Shown here piece by piece: positions 9,701-22,499 of a DNA stretch of 64,000 nucleotides. Source of the DNA: Austropuccinia psidii (taxonomy: Eukaryota; Basidiomycota; Pucciniomycetes; Pucciniales; Sphaerophragmiaceae); assembly GCA_023105745.1 (NCBI GenBank), contig JALGQZ010000001.1, forward strand, positions 63,189,437-63,253,436. Direction: 5' to 3'. The position numbers were made by a program, and so were the translations under genes. Within the stretch, counting starts at the first letter, position 1. Every line of letters starts with the position of its first letter. The notes beneath the pieces were generated by a model. The model worked only from the letters and a program-made list of their open reading frames with translations, did not search any database and was not told the origin of the DNA.

Positions 9701-12700
9701 TGGAGGTATAAATAAACCCTCAATTATTCTTTTAAATAATTAGAGTTTTTCATTCTATTTTTTTTGAATTTTTGAAGTCAAATAAGCCCAATCTTTAAAT
9801 TGATTAATTCTTTGTATTCTGCTTTTGCATATGGAAGAAAAAACGGGATGTTGTTTCCTTCTTTTTCACAAGATTTAATTATTATTGCAAATGTTGAGAT
9901 ATAATTTTTCTTATATCCTTTTGATAAAACAGCTTCCCAAGTTTGAATAAAAGTAGGCCTCCAGAATTTATATCAAATTCATCTTATATTGGAAACAAAT
10001 TTTGGGAAATACCTCAGAATATCTTACAGAATGGGGGAAGGATTCCAAGTTCTGAATTACCGCTTTACCAAGAATCGTTAAGATTATATGAAAGAGAAAG
10101 ATAGGAAAGGTCTAGTGTCTTGACTAAGGTAAATTAAGTTTTATACTGAATTTTGGTAGCTAATTTAAAGTTTGAGGGACTCTGTTCTCTATGAGGTAGT
10201 AGCATTTTTTGAATGTGAGATAGGAATAATGTGTCTCTTGGCTTTCCAAAAATTATTGATAGTGTATAACTCAAGAATATAGTAAGCTTAATTTTCATGA
10301 AATAGAGTCAAATGGTTTGGTTGTTTAATAGTTTTTACGCTAAGAATTAGGTCATAAATTACTAAAAATTGATTTTGAAATTCCAAATTTATATTTTACT
10401 TGTATTTTTCTAGTTTTTGATCAAATATAGCCATGTCATATACATTTAAAAATAATAATAATAGGGTTTCACTTCTGTAAACTACCAATGAGTAAGGAAT
10501 ATAGAAATTTAATACAATGGATTTCAGACATACCATAGGTTCCTGTTCAAATCCGTAAATTATTCTGTTACACTTTAGGAATTTTTTTTCTCTTCATCCA
10601 GACCTCAGGGAGTTTCCAAGTATAAATATTTGTGAAATGGTAAATTTAACAATGCACCTTTTATTTCAAGATTCTCAAAATTTACGCTATCTGAAAAATA
10701 AAAAAATATTGAATTAAAAAGCTATATCATTAAATCTATAGGTCATAAATTTGTAGATAAGTAGATAAACCTTTCCTGTGAAAACAATTGAAAAAAGAGG
10801 AAATCTCTACATTATATTAATATTTCATATCAAATTTTTTCTTTGAATATCCATTTTGTAACAACTAGCTTATATTTATATTCAATTGGAGAGAAAACTA
10901 ACGAAAATCAAGGTCTATCAGAAGTTTCAATTTCTTTTGTACAGATTAAAGCTCGAGATCATCTAGAATATGAATATGATGTTGGGACATTTTAATCCCA
11001 ATTATTAATGCAGGATTATGGTTGTCTTTTATAAGTACGGACGTTTTATTCACAATTTCACAAGATGATGGGGGTTTTAAGAAATATGTCTCTGATTCCT
11101 TTTTTCCAAGGTTGACGTTATTATATCCTATTAATTGTAATATTTTTTCTCTATTGGCTCTGTATCATGTTATGCTTCCATTTGAAGATTATATTCTTCT
11201 TCTTTGTGAAGATTCTTCTTTACAAATGGAATAGAAAGGTATGTTGTCAGAACTGGGTCTTAGTATGGATTTTGAAATTAATTTTAAAGTGAAATAATTC
11301 TCTTATCAAGTTACACATTTCTGTCATTAACTTTTAATATTAAAAAAACAGATTGTCTATCTGTTTCCTCCTAGGAGTATATAAACCTCTCCTGTTGAAT
11401 TCGATTTCCAGCCCTGTCTTTGGTTCTGTAAATAAAATACTACGTTCAACCCAAAAGGACAAGAAATTTTGTTTTTTTATGAAAGGTTGGTCCATATTTT
11501 ATTTGGGGATAGGCTGTTTTAACGGGTGGTTGGAAGTATGTTTGAGATTAAAACCTCAATATTCATAGATTCATCCCAATAAACGCAGGGTTGGTTCGAA
11601 AAAAGAATAAATAAAAATATTTTGTGAATTATTTTCGGTCCTCGATTTAAGAAAACCCATTGTGATGTGTTTTATATGGTAGTGACATAGGATCAACAAA
11701 ACCACGTTTTTTAGAAAGATAATTGAGCTGGTTATTAAATGACTCCCCTTCATTACTGATTACCGTTTTATTTATTTCTTTAGATTGTGAGTTTTGTATC
11801 AGATTCTTAAAATAAAGGGTTAAGAAAATCACTTGTATTTGATATTTATATATCTAGTGAGTGTAGAATATGAGTTCTGAGAAGAAAAATTGATAAAGTA
11901 GTATAATGATTATGAAAATGGTGGAGAGATAGATATAAAAGAATTAATCCTTTTCAAAAAGTTCCTTTTTGACTTTTTATGCAGATATTGAATGATTCAA
12001 ATTGAAATATTAAGGACTTAAAAACATAAAGGCATTGTGCTTTAAATTATCCAGCCTGTAATCTAATCTAGGCTCCCATTTTCAAGTGTCTACTTGTTTT
12101 ATTGAAAGGTACTATGATTATATTAATTTTGTGGCTAAGTAGCCACTAATTAGTTTGGTAAAGAGTTGAATTAGATTAAATTTATAATTATATTTTGTGA
12201 TGCTAATAGTAATATCAGTAAGATAAAAGAGTATTACCATATTCCTAGTTACCTTGATTATATAGAGACAATTTCCCAGAATAAGCTGCTCTTTTTTGAA
12301 TGGGAATTCTTACAAAGAAACACCATTTTGATACTATGGTTATTAAGGGGCCCCTTTTTGATATTTATTGCTTGATAGTTTTGGTAAGCTTGATAAATAT
12401 TATTTGAGTATAAGAAGATTCCATCATAAATGAAGTGGAGGTTTCTTCACTTATTCTTTCATTGGTTAAGAGATATTTGAATCCTGTCTGTTGAAATTCA
12501 GATTCAATGGATTTTCTTTTATATCTGGGGGGGGGGGGACAAATATTTGAGTGTTCTGAACAGAATTTTTCATATCTTTAGGTGTTTTTTCCAAGGTTTT
12601 TTCTCTATGCCATGAGAAATACATTATTTTTTATGGAGATGAATTTTAATTATTGTGTAATTCTAAATTTTATTTTTCATCACTATTGTTTGTTTTATAA

Positions 12701-13256
12701 TACTTAGATTGGGTTTCCTTATGTATTTGTAGATTTTAAAGTTTGTCTAAGAAAAGCTTTGGGAGAATTAATTAATCCATTGAAAAGAGAATTTAGAAAA
12801 TAACATGGTAATATTTATTCATTTTTCTCCTAATTTTACCTATCATTTAATAACCCATGATTTTTTGTGGAATGAATATACCAGTTACATCTATTTTGAA
12901 AATTTGTTAATTAATTCCTTAAAATTTCCAATTAAGCTTAGGAATTACCATCTAAACCACGTTATTCCTTAATTATAAACTTCATTTGAGAAAATTTTGG
13001 TATTGCTCTTGTGAAGGAGAGATTTGAAATTTTTCACACCAATTTCATTGATACCTTTTAATATAATTTAAGGATAAATTATACTAAGGAGAAGAAAAAA
13101 TACTCTTATTTTGTATTTTTTTTCAGTTTTTAATGGTTATTATAGAAGAAATTAATAGAAGTTCCATTAAAACTACCTTTTTGAGTCCTTAGTCATTAAG
13201 CCCAAAATACATAACAAGGCTCAAGATGGTTTAGTCAAACACCGTAAGGTTTGACT
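6731..13256. other. A+T-rich stretch without a recognised gene
   Basis: About 6.5 kb of A+T-rich DNA. I find no domain or long frame apart from one weak coding-like patch at 10,981-11,568. Small palindromes are present: GGAGCTAGCTCC (8,977-8,988) and AAGGGGCCCCTT (12,345-12,356). A G run lies near 12,528. AGTCAAAC and GTTTGACT form an inverted pair near 13,232-13,255, at the outer edge of the neighbouring LTR. Most of it is probably old transposon debris. Confidence 0.5.
10981..11568 (+). pseudogene. Weak coding-like patch, two open segments with a possible intron
   Basis: An open frame of about 84 codons (10,981-11,234) contains FISTDVLFTISQDDGGF. It is followed by a GTATGT donor-like site at about 11,239 and a run ending in AAACAG at about 11,351. 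A second open segment of about 70 codons (11,353-11,565) follows. The first frame meets TAG just before the donor, so a frameshift would be needed. The patch has more CpG than its surroundings. I recognise no family. It may be a decayed gene or a chance frame. Confidence 0.25.
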
Positions 13257-14131
13257 ATGGAACAATAAGTTAATATTACTAATATTTTACCTATTGGACT
13301 CCTAATGTACTTATCAAAGTAATAATTAAGATAAAGAACAATTATAATCATAAAGAAGCATTATAGTTATGGCATAAAAATATTTATATTATATTATTTA
13401 AAATAATGAAATAATATAAATTATATTATAAAACTAACATAATAAAAATAAATATATTGATATTTAATAATTAAGATATTTTTGGAAGCTTTTTATTTTT
13501 ACAAACAAATAAGAAATGCATCAAACATTGTTATTTAATAATAGAAACCAATTTATTTCAATAATATTACTAATATTCAGGTTATATAACAATATAAATA
13601 CCATTCATATTAATAAAAGAATTATTAAGAATAATAATATAGAGAAATTTTTATAAAAAGAAAAAAATAACCTACTTTTCACACTTAATATAATAATTTT
13701 GAATAATTTTATGCCAAATAATGTAAAAAAAACTTATTCAAATTTTATTTAGAAATAAAAATAAAATAAAGTACAAATATTCTTGATTTTACATGGAATT
13801 GAATATTTTGGAGAGAAATTAACAAAAACAATCAAATATTTGTTTAATAATGTCAAAATGAATGATTAAAATAAAGATGAACTTGAGTATTTAACAATAT
13901 CATAGAATTATATAAAAAAGGAAAAATTTATTACCTTTGGATTTAATATTTCAATGTTTTTGATGCATCTGAGGGGGAATTAGAGGTAAAAAGAGCTCTC
14001 TATATAGTAAAGTACTCCCCCTATAGTACAGAAGGCTTCTAGTAGACATGTAATGATGGTATCAACTGGAATTGATCAGTATTTTAAGGCTTAGTGATGA
14101 TTAAATCATAATTAAACCATCTTATCTCATT
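13257..14131 (-). repeat. 3' LTR, outer part (minus-strand Ty3 element)
   Basis: Matches 25,577-26,377 of the 5' LTR, for example TATTACTAATATTTTAC, GGTAAAAAGAGCTCT and ACTGGAATTGAT in the same order. It stops at ATCTCATT, where the CACTA-like element begins. The rest of this LTR resumes at 18,065. Confidence 0.8.
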
Positions 14132-14177
14132 CACAATGAGCAAAATGGTTATACCTGACAGCAGGTGTTGCATTTGG
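14132..14177 (+). repeat. Left TIR of CACTA-like element
   Basis: Forty-six bp starting CACAATGAGCAAAATGG. It contains the inner palindrome ACCTG-ACAG-CAGGT. It pairs with 18,019-18,064 with four mismatches, at TIR positions 4, 14, 18 and 21. Confidence 0.85.
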
Positions 14178-14996
14178 AAATCAGCTTGGACCCATCCTAG
14201 AATTAGCTTGGAAACTTCTTGTGAACTGCGTTAGACACAGTATTTCAATGTTTGTTAGTATTCCAAGATATTCCAAGCCAATGGAATATTACAGAATTTT
14301 TATGATTTCCTTCCTTCTTTAAATTGTATGGAGTAAGTACATAAATTACTATATGAAAATTCTTTCCATTTATATCTTTTTCTTCAAATTAATATTTTTT
14401 GAGAAAACAAATTGACTCTAAAAATTCATTTCAAATTGAAAAAATAAGTTTTTTGCAAGTTAAGAAGAATTAGAAACCACTTTTAGAAATGAATAAAGCG
14501 CCTATCTGTGTTTCTTATGACTTATGATTACTTGGTAGAAACATTAACTCTTATTTATCCTTCAACAAGTGGCTCGCAAATACCAAAATAAGCTTTTCTC
14601 AACAGAATCCCCTTTTTAAGAAAATTAATTTATAAGATATCTTGTTTATTATATTTCTGAAGTAATGCAACCTCAGGAGGAGGAGATAGTGGGGTTCAAA
14701 TTTTTTAAATAAAATTATTGCTCCAAAAATACAAGAAATTTGTACATGTTTTTTTCCCTTTATTGATTAGAAATCCTCAAAATGAATTATTCTTTTTATC
14801 TCTTGAATTTTCTCATTACTGTGTATCATTAATAAATTTCATCAATTTTTACTATCAAAAACAATGTCTATCTCTTTTGAACAGAAAGTCCCTCCCTCTG
14901 TCTTTTTTGAAGGTTATATTTCTTGATTCAAAAGAAAAGTAGTGGGCTGTATGTAATACAGAACCTGATCCTGGAGGAAATAATTATATCTCACTG

Positions 14997-15141
14997 AAAA
15001 TTACAGTAAATGTCCTGTAATGGCAGCTACTGTAAAATTGTCAACAATTGTTGAAAATATGACATAATCAGCCTTTAAAGTTCCAATACTCTAACGAGCC
15101 TTACAGTAGCAGTCCTTGTAAAGGCCTACTACTGTAATTTT
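14997..15141. repeat. 145-bp inverted-repeat segment (TACAGTA type)
   Basis: AAAATTACAGTA at 14,997-15,008 is the exact reverse complement of TACTGTAATTTT at 15,130-15,141. Further TACAGTAGC and GCTACTGTAA motifs lie inside. The size fits a miniature inverted-repeat element nested in the CACTA-like element. No clear target duplication is visible. Confidence 0.4.
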
Positions 15142-18018
15142 TATTAAAAAACCAAAAATAAAGTAAAATTAAAACCAATTTGAAAATAACAGAAAAAAAC
15201 TCATTAAAATTAAAAAGGAAAAGTAATTAAAATATTAGAATAACATATCATAATACAAAATGCAAAACAAAACTCAAAAAAAGTAAATAAAAAATGAAAA
15301 AAACTGTTTTGGAGTGTGAGAAAGGCAGTTTCTTCTATTGATTTTCTCAAAAAAATATGAAAAAAAAATTAATGTAACAATAAATGGGAACTCAATGCAC
15401 CTCTAATAAGTATTTTTACACCTCATTGATTTGAGGTAGCTTCATGATTTTGCATGAATCATTTTTAAAAAGACATTTTTAAATATATTATTTATGGTTT
15501 TTGTGTTTCTGTTTGCTCTTTCAACAATAAAACTGAGAAATATTTATTCTTCCAAGGCTTTCTGGAATAAACAATAGGAGAATATTTTGAACTAAATATC
15601 ATTCCAATAATATTAAGAAGAAATAAAAATGATTCTATATTTGCATAAATAAGGGCCATTTAATTTGAGAGACATCTTCTCATAAAGAATTTTATTATGT
15701 CAAAAAATATTAAAAATCTTATTTTCCTTTAATGCTGATCAAATGTTATAAAAATTCATATAAAAAATACTTTTTGTAATTTTGAAAGTCTCAGAAGCAT
15801 TTCATTGAATTTTGATATATATATATCACAATTATTGTAATATTCTCATTGATTTAAGGAGATAATGAATTATAAATTCCCAAAATAAGTCTATTGTTTG
15901 TAAAAGAACATTCCTTTATGGGCTTAAGAATTCCTGAATATATGATTCTTAGAAATTTCCTTCAAAAAATAATATAAAAAGTGTCAATAGCATATTAAAA
16001 TATTTGTAATGTCAATTTAATAATTTAAAGATAATTCAGAAAATGTTTTGATTATGAGTGGATATGGCCCTGAAGTGATATTTTTGCCACTTCAAGCTTA
16101 ATTATCAAAAGTTTATAGCTTAATTATGTGTCCTCAATTTATCTCATGCTACTTTGATAAATTCTGTGACCCTTTTATCAAGAAAAAAGAACAAATAAAA
16201 ACACAAAATATTCTCCTATTATCTTTTGAAAAAACTTGAAATATTTGTACATATAATCTTCTTAACTATATTCTAAGAAAATCTGGCTATTATAAATCTA
16301 CCACTATTTGGGTATTTTTTGAATTCATCAAAGAAATGTTAGCTTCAAAAATATCCCAGAATCTTTATACATACTTTTTTTGAAAAATAAATTTCTTAAA
16401 ATAACCAGCTTCTACCAGTTGTTTTCCAAAAGACTATATAGAATTCCCTTTTTTTGAAAATATATCATTGAATTTCTATTAATCTGAGGTTTTTAATTCT
16501 TTTCAATGGCTATTGAAAGATTTTATCAGCTTAAATTAGATGGTTTATAGAAGTCTATAAAGGGGTCCCCCTACATTTGGGGATATATTACTGTAGATAA
16601 ATTTTGAAATTATTTGCTGAATTGATTGTGATAATATTAGTTTCTCATTTTGTTGTATTTAAAAATTGAAAGATACATGTTGAAATAATTAAAGTTATCA
16701 ATCCACCAAATTAAGATGAAATTTTAAGTTTTCCAGTGCATGGAGAGATCCCCATATATCTTAATCACTTTTAAATCTGTTTAATATCAAGGAAATTTGA
16801 GTAACAATGTATATAAATTAGAAAATAAAGAAAATATGATAAAAAATACATTGCATAGAAAGATCTCTCAATGGTGTGTTTTTAAATTATCACATAGCTG
16901 ATGAAGTCAATTTTTAGCCATATTTATACATGAATATTAAGTTTCATCAAATTTAACAGAAACAGTTGCATTATAAAAGATTTATGTCATTTTTTGATAC
17001 AGACACTAACCTAATTTTCTTCAAGTAAAATCCAAAATGATCTTCAATTTTAAAATGAAATTAATTCACTAGATACAGAGGGTTGAATCAGAGTTGATAA
17101 TTCCTCCAAAATAATATAAAAAGTCAATTTAAGCTAATATAAATGGAGGAAAATTTTAAATTATCCAAAAAATAAAAGGAATTAATTCTTTACATTTATG
17201 AAGTTTTGGAATTACTATATTACCAATGTTTTTTGTATGAAAAATAATATAGTTCTTTTTTAACAGGGTGAAATGTTGAATTGAAAAGGTCCTCAATTTT
17301 AAAATAAAATCTCAATAATACACTTCAAATATTCATATGATATATTTATATACTCTAAAGAAGTTGATTGGATAAAATGAGGGTTAAAGTCTTTCAATAC
17401 ATAATATGTTTTTGTGGGAATCTCCTTGAAATTAAAATTTTAAATAAATCTTGAGATATTGGTTCATTTTTGATTAAAATCTTCCTTTAGAGAGAGGAAA
17501 AAACAAGGGATTTAATTGGACACAGAATATCTTTCTAAACACAGAGTAAACAGTTTAATTGTAGGATATATTTTTTATGATATTTGTCTTTGAAGAATGT
17601 CGCAAATCGGCCAAGAGATATTTAATTAATGAAAGTTCTCTTGAAAATTGAAGGGATAAAATCATAATTCTATTTATCTTTGGCCCCCTAAGTGAGCTTT
17701 GAAGAGAATTAATATTCAAACTGAGATACAAATATAAAAATATATAAGAAAGACTAAAAAAGTGGAATTCTTTGTAAATGAAATGATAAAGATCAATAAA
17801 AAATATCAAAACAAAGGGGAAGTTCAAATAAGCCTTTTCATCATGTATTTTTGAATTATTGAACTTTGACCATCCCAGTCAAGAACTTCTATTGAGTCAA
17901 CTCAATTAATGACATGTGGCTAGCATATATGGCTTTAATTTCTTCCAAAACTTATATTTATAAATTAAATTTCTGTCCCATCTCCAAAATTCATCAAATC
18001 TATCTCCCAAGTCAAATC

Positions 18019-18064
18019 CCAAATGCAACACCTGCTGTCAGGTGTATCCACTTTGCTCATGGTG
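18019..18064 (-). repeat. Right TIR of CACTA-like element
   Basis: Inverted partner of 14,132-14,177, ending ACTTTGCTCATGGTG. The duplicated ATT follows at 18,065-18,067 and the interrupted LTR then resumes. Confidence 0.85.
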
Positions 18065-19030
18065 ATTATTACACCATTATTTAGAGTTGTCACTATAACT
18101 CTAAGTTTTCTGACATAATAGGCTTGTAAGAGGCCTAAACTTCTTAGATTTTTTTTTATTATTATTAATATACTAGAATTCACCAGTTTTATCACTTATA
18201 TAACTGCTAAACTTGAAATAAGGCTACAGTGAGTGATAATAAATAATCATTTTGAAGCTTAAACTTTGATCATTAATAACTTTTGAGTTATACATGCTGA
18301 AGCCATTAAGAGAGTGATATCTGATATCTTGGAATTTCCTAACCCAAAATTCAAAGAGAATTTCATTACATAATAAAAAATATATTTCTGATTTTTTTCT
18401 TGTAACTCATGTTTTCTGTTGAAATTTACTATTTTAAACTTCAAACCATGATTTCAAGGGGTTATACCTTGACTATAATGATGAAAATTACATCATTTTT
18501 TACTTATGAAATATTAGAGTATGAATATCTACTTTTTCTAAGTTTTGACCACTTTAACAAAAAAGTGGTCAACAGCTATAACTATTTTGTTCAATAAACC
18601 CTTGTAAGCTATAATGTTGTTTATAACTTGTAAAATAAAGCTTATATCTGTAATACCAAATTAATTAAGTGGTAAAATTATTTTTTGGTTCAGCTCTTTA
18701 TCATGTATATTTTGGGAGATATGAGCTAAAAACTATTAATATATGCACTGATCATAAAAGTGCATATATTCAGGTTATCTCAGTAAGTATTGACTTTTCA
18801 GTTATGAAATGAAGATGTTAGATGTGTATTTTTTCATGGGGAATCAAATGGTGTAATTTATTTTACATGTTTCTTCATTGGTGTCTGATACAACTAAGGC
18901 GTTATGCCTTTTTATTGAATTTTTACTTATTTTAAGATAATGATTTCAATTATTATTATTAAAATAAGTATTGTAAAGTCTTTTTGTGAAATTTTTGGAT
19001 ATGTGGTAATATCCCAAATGCTCAAATTCC
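18065..19030 (-). repeat. 3' LTR, inner part (minus-strand Ty3 element)
   Basis: Resumes the LTR with ATTATTACACCATTATTTAG and matches 26,375-27,133. A hairpin GACCACTTT/AAAGTGGTC at 18,547-18,570 is kept in both LTRs. A segment of about 200 bp (roughly 18,600-18,800), including an 11-bp stem at 18,738-18,770, has no partner in the 5' LTR. Confidence 0.75.
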
Positions 19031-19336
19031 CTACCAACAAAAAGATTGTACCAAAATCTGATATAGTTAATCTAGGGTATCATCCACTGTCCTACCTCTT
19101 CAATAGACTTCTTGTTCTTAGTTCTTCTTTCATTTATAAACCTTCTTAATAACTTATCAGAATTAGTTATATCTTTCTCAAGTAGCCATTCATCCTTTTG
19201 AGTTTTATTTCTATACCTTACAGGGTATTTCCTTTCTCTTTTTTGTCCTCCTTTCTTTAAGTACTTTCACAATTTCCTTTTCTTCTTCTTCTAGAGGGGG
19301 AATTTAAAGTTGTGGTTTATTTCCTAGGGGAAATAA
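19031..19336 (-). other. 3' untranslated stretch of the minus-strand Ty3 element
   Basis: Lies between the integrase end and the 3' LTR. The plus strand is pyrimidine-rich near 19,231-19,295 (CTTCTTCTTC, TTTCCTTTCTC), which reads as purine-rich on the coding strand. This could be the polypurine tract, but its position relative to the LTR border is not clean. Confidence 0.4.
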
Positions 19337-20345
19337 TTACTTATAGCTTGGGCTGTAAGGCTTTATCAGACTTACAGGAAAAGTTGAATTTTTGTTAATT
19401 AGTTCACCTCTCAATTCTAGCTGCACAGCATTAGGGTCATGTAGTTCTCTTATCATGAATGGTACTGAAAAGGAATATTTCAGTTTCTTTGGGACTTTGA
19501 TATTATTGAAGCTTAGACTTGATACTAATAGCAAGTCTCCTACTTTACAATCAGGTGAGCTGCAACTTTTGTCCCATCTTCCTTTTGCATATTTGAAAGA
19601 ATCCTGCATACATCTCTTTGCGTTATTTCTTGCTTCTTCAAGCATTATTTTAAAGCTTCTTTCTGTTGGATGTATATCTACTAAGTAATTTTTGAAATCT
19701 TAATAAGGAAGTCTTGGATTCCAACATTTTCTAACATTTCTGGTGTTTTGCCAGGTGAAGAATGAATTGATGTCTTATATGCCATTTCAAGAGCTGGTAT
19801 TAAGGTACACCAATCCTGGGTAAAACCATCAGATTATTTGAAATCTAGGCCATAAGCCCAGATTCTTCTGATAATTTCTTTCAAAGTTTGTATCATTTTT
19901 TCTGCTAAAACATCAGCTTGAGGGTAGTAAGCTCTTGAGAATGATAACTTTGTTCCAAAAAAGTTATGGAGATTGGTCCATAATTCTGAGGTTAATTTGG
20001 GATCTCTATCACTTATGATATTTTGGAATAAGCCTGTATGAATAATGACTCTATTCCATATAATTATGGATGTGTCCATAGCTGTGTCATCCTTATGATA
20101 TGGTAAGAACATTGGGGTTTTGCTGTACCTGTCAGCTGATAGTAGGCATGCATTAAAACTCCTGTCTCCTCCTGGAGGTAAGGCTTTTACCCAAACCATG
20201 TGAGCTATTTCCCATGGGGATTTAGGTTCTTGAATTTGGATCATAATTCCAAATTTCTTTTCTGTGGCTCTGTTTGCTTTTTGGCATCTTTAACATGTCT
20301 GGAAGTATTCTGAAACCTATTTTCTCCAATTTGACCACCAAAAGA
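19337..20345 (-). pseudogene. Integrase of the minus-strand Ty3 element
   Basis: An HHCC-type finger remnant near 20,245-20,345 has TC-stop-RCQ where CxxC is expected. The catalytic core at 19,834-20,244 keeps all three acidic residues: LLSADRYSK, IISDRDPK, and the Glu of LAEKMIQT. The C-terminal domain at 19,337-19,645 carries a GPY/F-like motif (SVPFMIRELHDPNAV) and FPVSLIKPY and ends at an in-frame stop. Stops and frame changes lie between the pieces. Integrase inserts the retrotransposon cDNA. I see no chromodomain after the KPY motif. Confidence 0.8.
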
Positions 20346-20639
20346 AGTTTTTTACCCTCTCCAGTGTCCTATCTTCTGAGAGTTGTTAAAATAAAATATC
20401 ATCATTGCATTCATGTAATATAGTTTTTACAAGAGTTCAATCTGTTAAGGTAATAAAACATGTGTGTTTAGTCCTATGATAAATGATTCCATCAAGGAGG
20501 TGGAATATTCCTTAATCATATGTTTTTTATATATTTCATCTAATTTGAAAGAGAGTGATGGGTCTTTGCAATCCTTCCTTAATATTTAGCATAATATATG
20601 ACAATTTTCTTCCACTTCATAGCTTTATTTAACTTTATT

Positions 20640-22130
20640 AAATAATTATGTGCCAATTCATGTGACACATATGCCTTTTATATGGTGTTCTTTGTGTGGT
20701 ACACATGCTGAGTTTTCAGGTGTATTTGCTAGAGCCCATCTGTTAAAACCATCTGCATTTTTATGAGTATTTCCAGATTTATGAAATATAGTCTTATTTA
20801 CTCTATACTCTTGGATAGCAATCTGCTATCTTAGAATATGTCTATTTAGGGTCTTCATGTTAAATAAATACTTTACAGCATTACAGTCTGGGATTACATC
20901 AAAAACTGTCCCATCAAAGTAGTAGTGTAAATCTACTAAATCTCACAATAAGTAAAGAAATTCCATTTTTATTGCTCCATATCTTGCTTCTGTTGGCTTA
21001 ATTTGCCTTGAAATGAGATAATATGGTCCTTCAACAGGTTTATCATTGATGATTTGTTTCTGGTGTAGTGAAGCACCTAATCCTTCTCCACAAGCCTCAA
21101 TTTACAGTTTGAAAGGTAATTTCCATCCTGGCATTAGAAGAAATGGGGAATTTGTGAGGGCTTGTTTCAGTTCCTCATATGCTTCAACCCTTTATTCAGT
21201 AATTTCATAGAATGTCTGTTGGTCACAGAGTTTGTACAAGTATTTGGAAATTCTTGCAAAGTATTTTATATGTTTTCTATAATAACCAGAAAATACTAGA
21301 AATGATTGCATTTCTTTTTTGGTTGGGGAATTGGTTTCAGTAGTAATTCTGCTACTTTGTGTTTATCTATGCTTAATCTTAGCCCAGATACAACATGTCC
21401 CAGCACTTTTAACTCACTATATGAAAAATGACATTTTTTCAAGGAAATTTTCATATTTACTTTCACTACCTTTTTAAGACTCTTTCTAGTCTTTTCAAGT
21501 GATTCTCCCAAGTTTCTGAGAAAACTATGATATTATCAATGGAGATAATTAACCAACATTCTGATAATTCTTCAGGAAATATGGTATTCATCATTATTTG
21601 ATAATGGGAAGGTGTAATTTTATACCAGATGGCATCCTTAAATATTTATATATTCCACAGTGGACTATCATACTTAGTAGGTCTTTGGAATTGTCTGTTA
21701 AGACATTTTGGTGAAAACCCTTTAGAGAATGCATTGCTTTGATGAACTTAGCCTGTGACAATTGTTTTAATGTATCATGGATTCTGGGTATTGTATATCT
21801 GTAAGGGATAGTATAGATATCCAGAGCTCTAAAGCCTCCTACAATCCTTCATTTTCCATTATGTCAAGCTATAATGAAAGGTGTAGTGACCTCTACTTGT
21901 TCATCATGTCCTAATTTCCTTTAAACCCCAAGGTCCATCAGTTCTTTAATGTTTACCTCTAAGGCTTCTCTATCTCTTGGGATATCTGGGTAAGCTGGTC
22001 TTTTTAGAAGAGGTGGATAAGGTTTTTCCACATTAATAATAATGTCTACTTCATGCCCAATTATAGCACCTAGTGGCACTTTTTTCAGTTGAAAAGGTAT
22101 TTTTTCACTTAAATAAGAGATCCATCATTT
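20640..22130 (-). pseudogene. Reverse transcriptase and RNase H of the minus-strand Ty3 element
   Basis: RT segments in order: KPYPPLLKRPAYPDIPR near 22,020, KELMDLGV near 21,950, then YTIPYRYTIPRIHDTLKQL, AMHSLKGFHQNVLTDN and FSETWENHL. At the active site YIDD has become SIDN (21,532-21,543), and the earlier catalytic Asp is His (AMHSL). RNase H follows with [30 protein letters not shown] and VIPDCNAVKYL (about 20,860-21,130). Several stops interrupt it. The pattern fits a Ty3-type pol that copied RNA into cDNA and has long been inactive. Confidence 0.8.
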
Positions 22131-22499
22131 TTTTTTCATTTTTTATATCAATTCTTGATTGAATTCTGCCTCTATAAGCTGTCCACTTATCAATAAATGT
22201 CTTTCTTGGATTTTCTCTTCATTTTTTATGACAGTAATTTGTTTTTTGTTGTTGAAAAAACCAAATTTCTGTCTTTTATTGTCTCCTATGGTGAAATATC
22301 TGTCATTTTGGTTAGAGATGTCTATAAAATGAATTGAAAATTTATAATTCCCAAGTTTTAAATTGTTACTAGTAGATTAGTCCATTACTAAAAACTCTAC
22401 TTTCACTATTATGAATTGGGAAGGGTGAGGAAAAATTAGTTTTAAGTCAAGTATTACAAGGGGCTTCATGATTTCAATTTCACTACCAGATTTATCCCC

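Larger units (their letters stand above)
14132..18064. mobile_element. Non-autonomous CACTA-like TIR element (3.93 kb) inside the LTR
   Basis: The ends form 46-bp inverted repeats, 14,132-14,177 and 18,019-18,064, identical at 42 of 46 positions by hand. They begin CACAATGAGCAAA and CACCATGAGCAAA and share ACCTGACAGCAGGTGTTGCA. The flanking trinucleotide ATT is duplicated (14,129-14,131 and 18,065-18,067), and the uninterrupted LTR copy reads CTCATTATTACACC across the site. CAC termini with a 3-bp duplication point to the CACTA/EnSpm superfamily. PIF/Harbinger fits less well because the duplication is not TWA. The interior is A+T-rich; its open frames (about 14,718-14,942 and 17,555-17,827) show no transposase, so I call it non-autonomous. 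Confidence 0.8.

Noticed and set aside
12528..12538. G run as a possible quadruplex or telomere-like signal
   Set aside because: A lone homopolymer without repeat structure.
14132..18064. PIF/Harbinger assignment for the TIR element
   Set aside because: The 3-bp duplication is ATT rather than TWA and the ends are CAC-, which favours CACTA/EnSpm.
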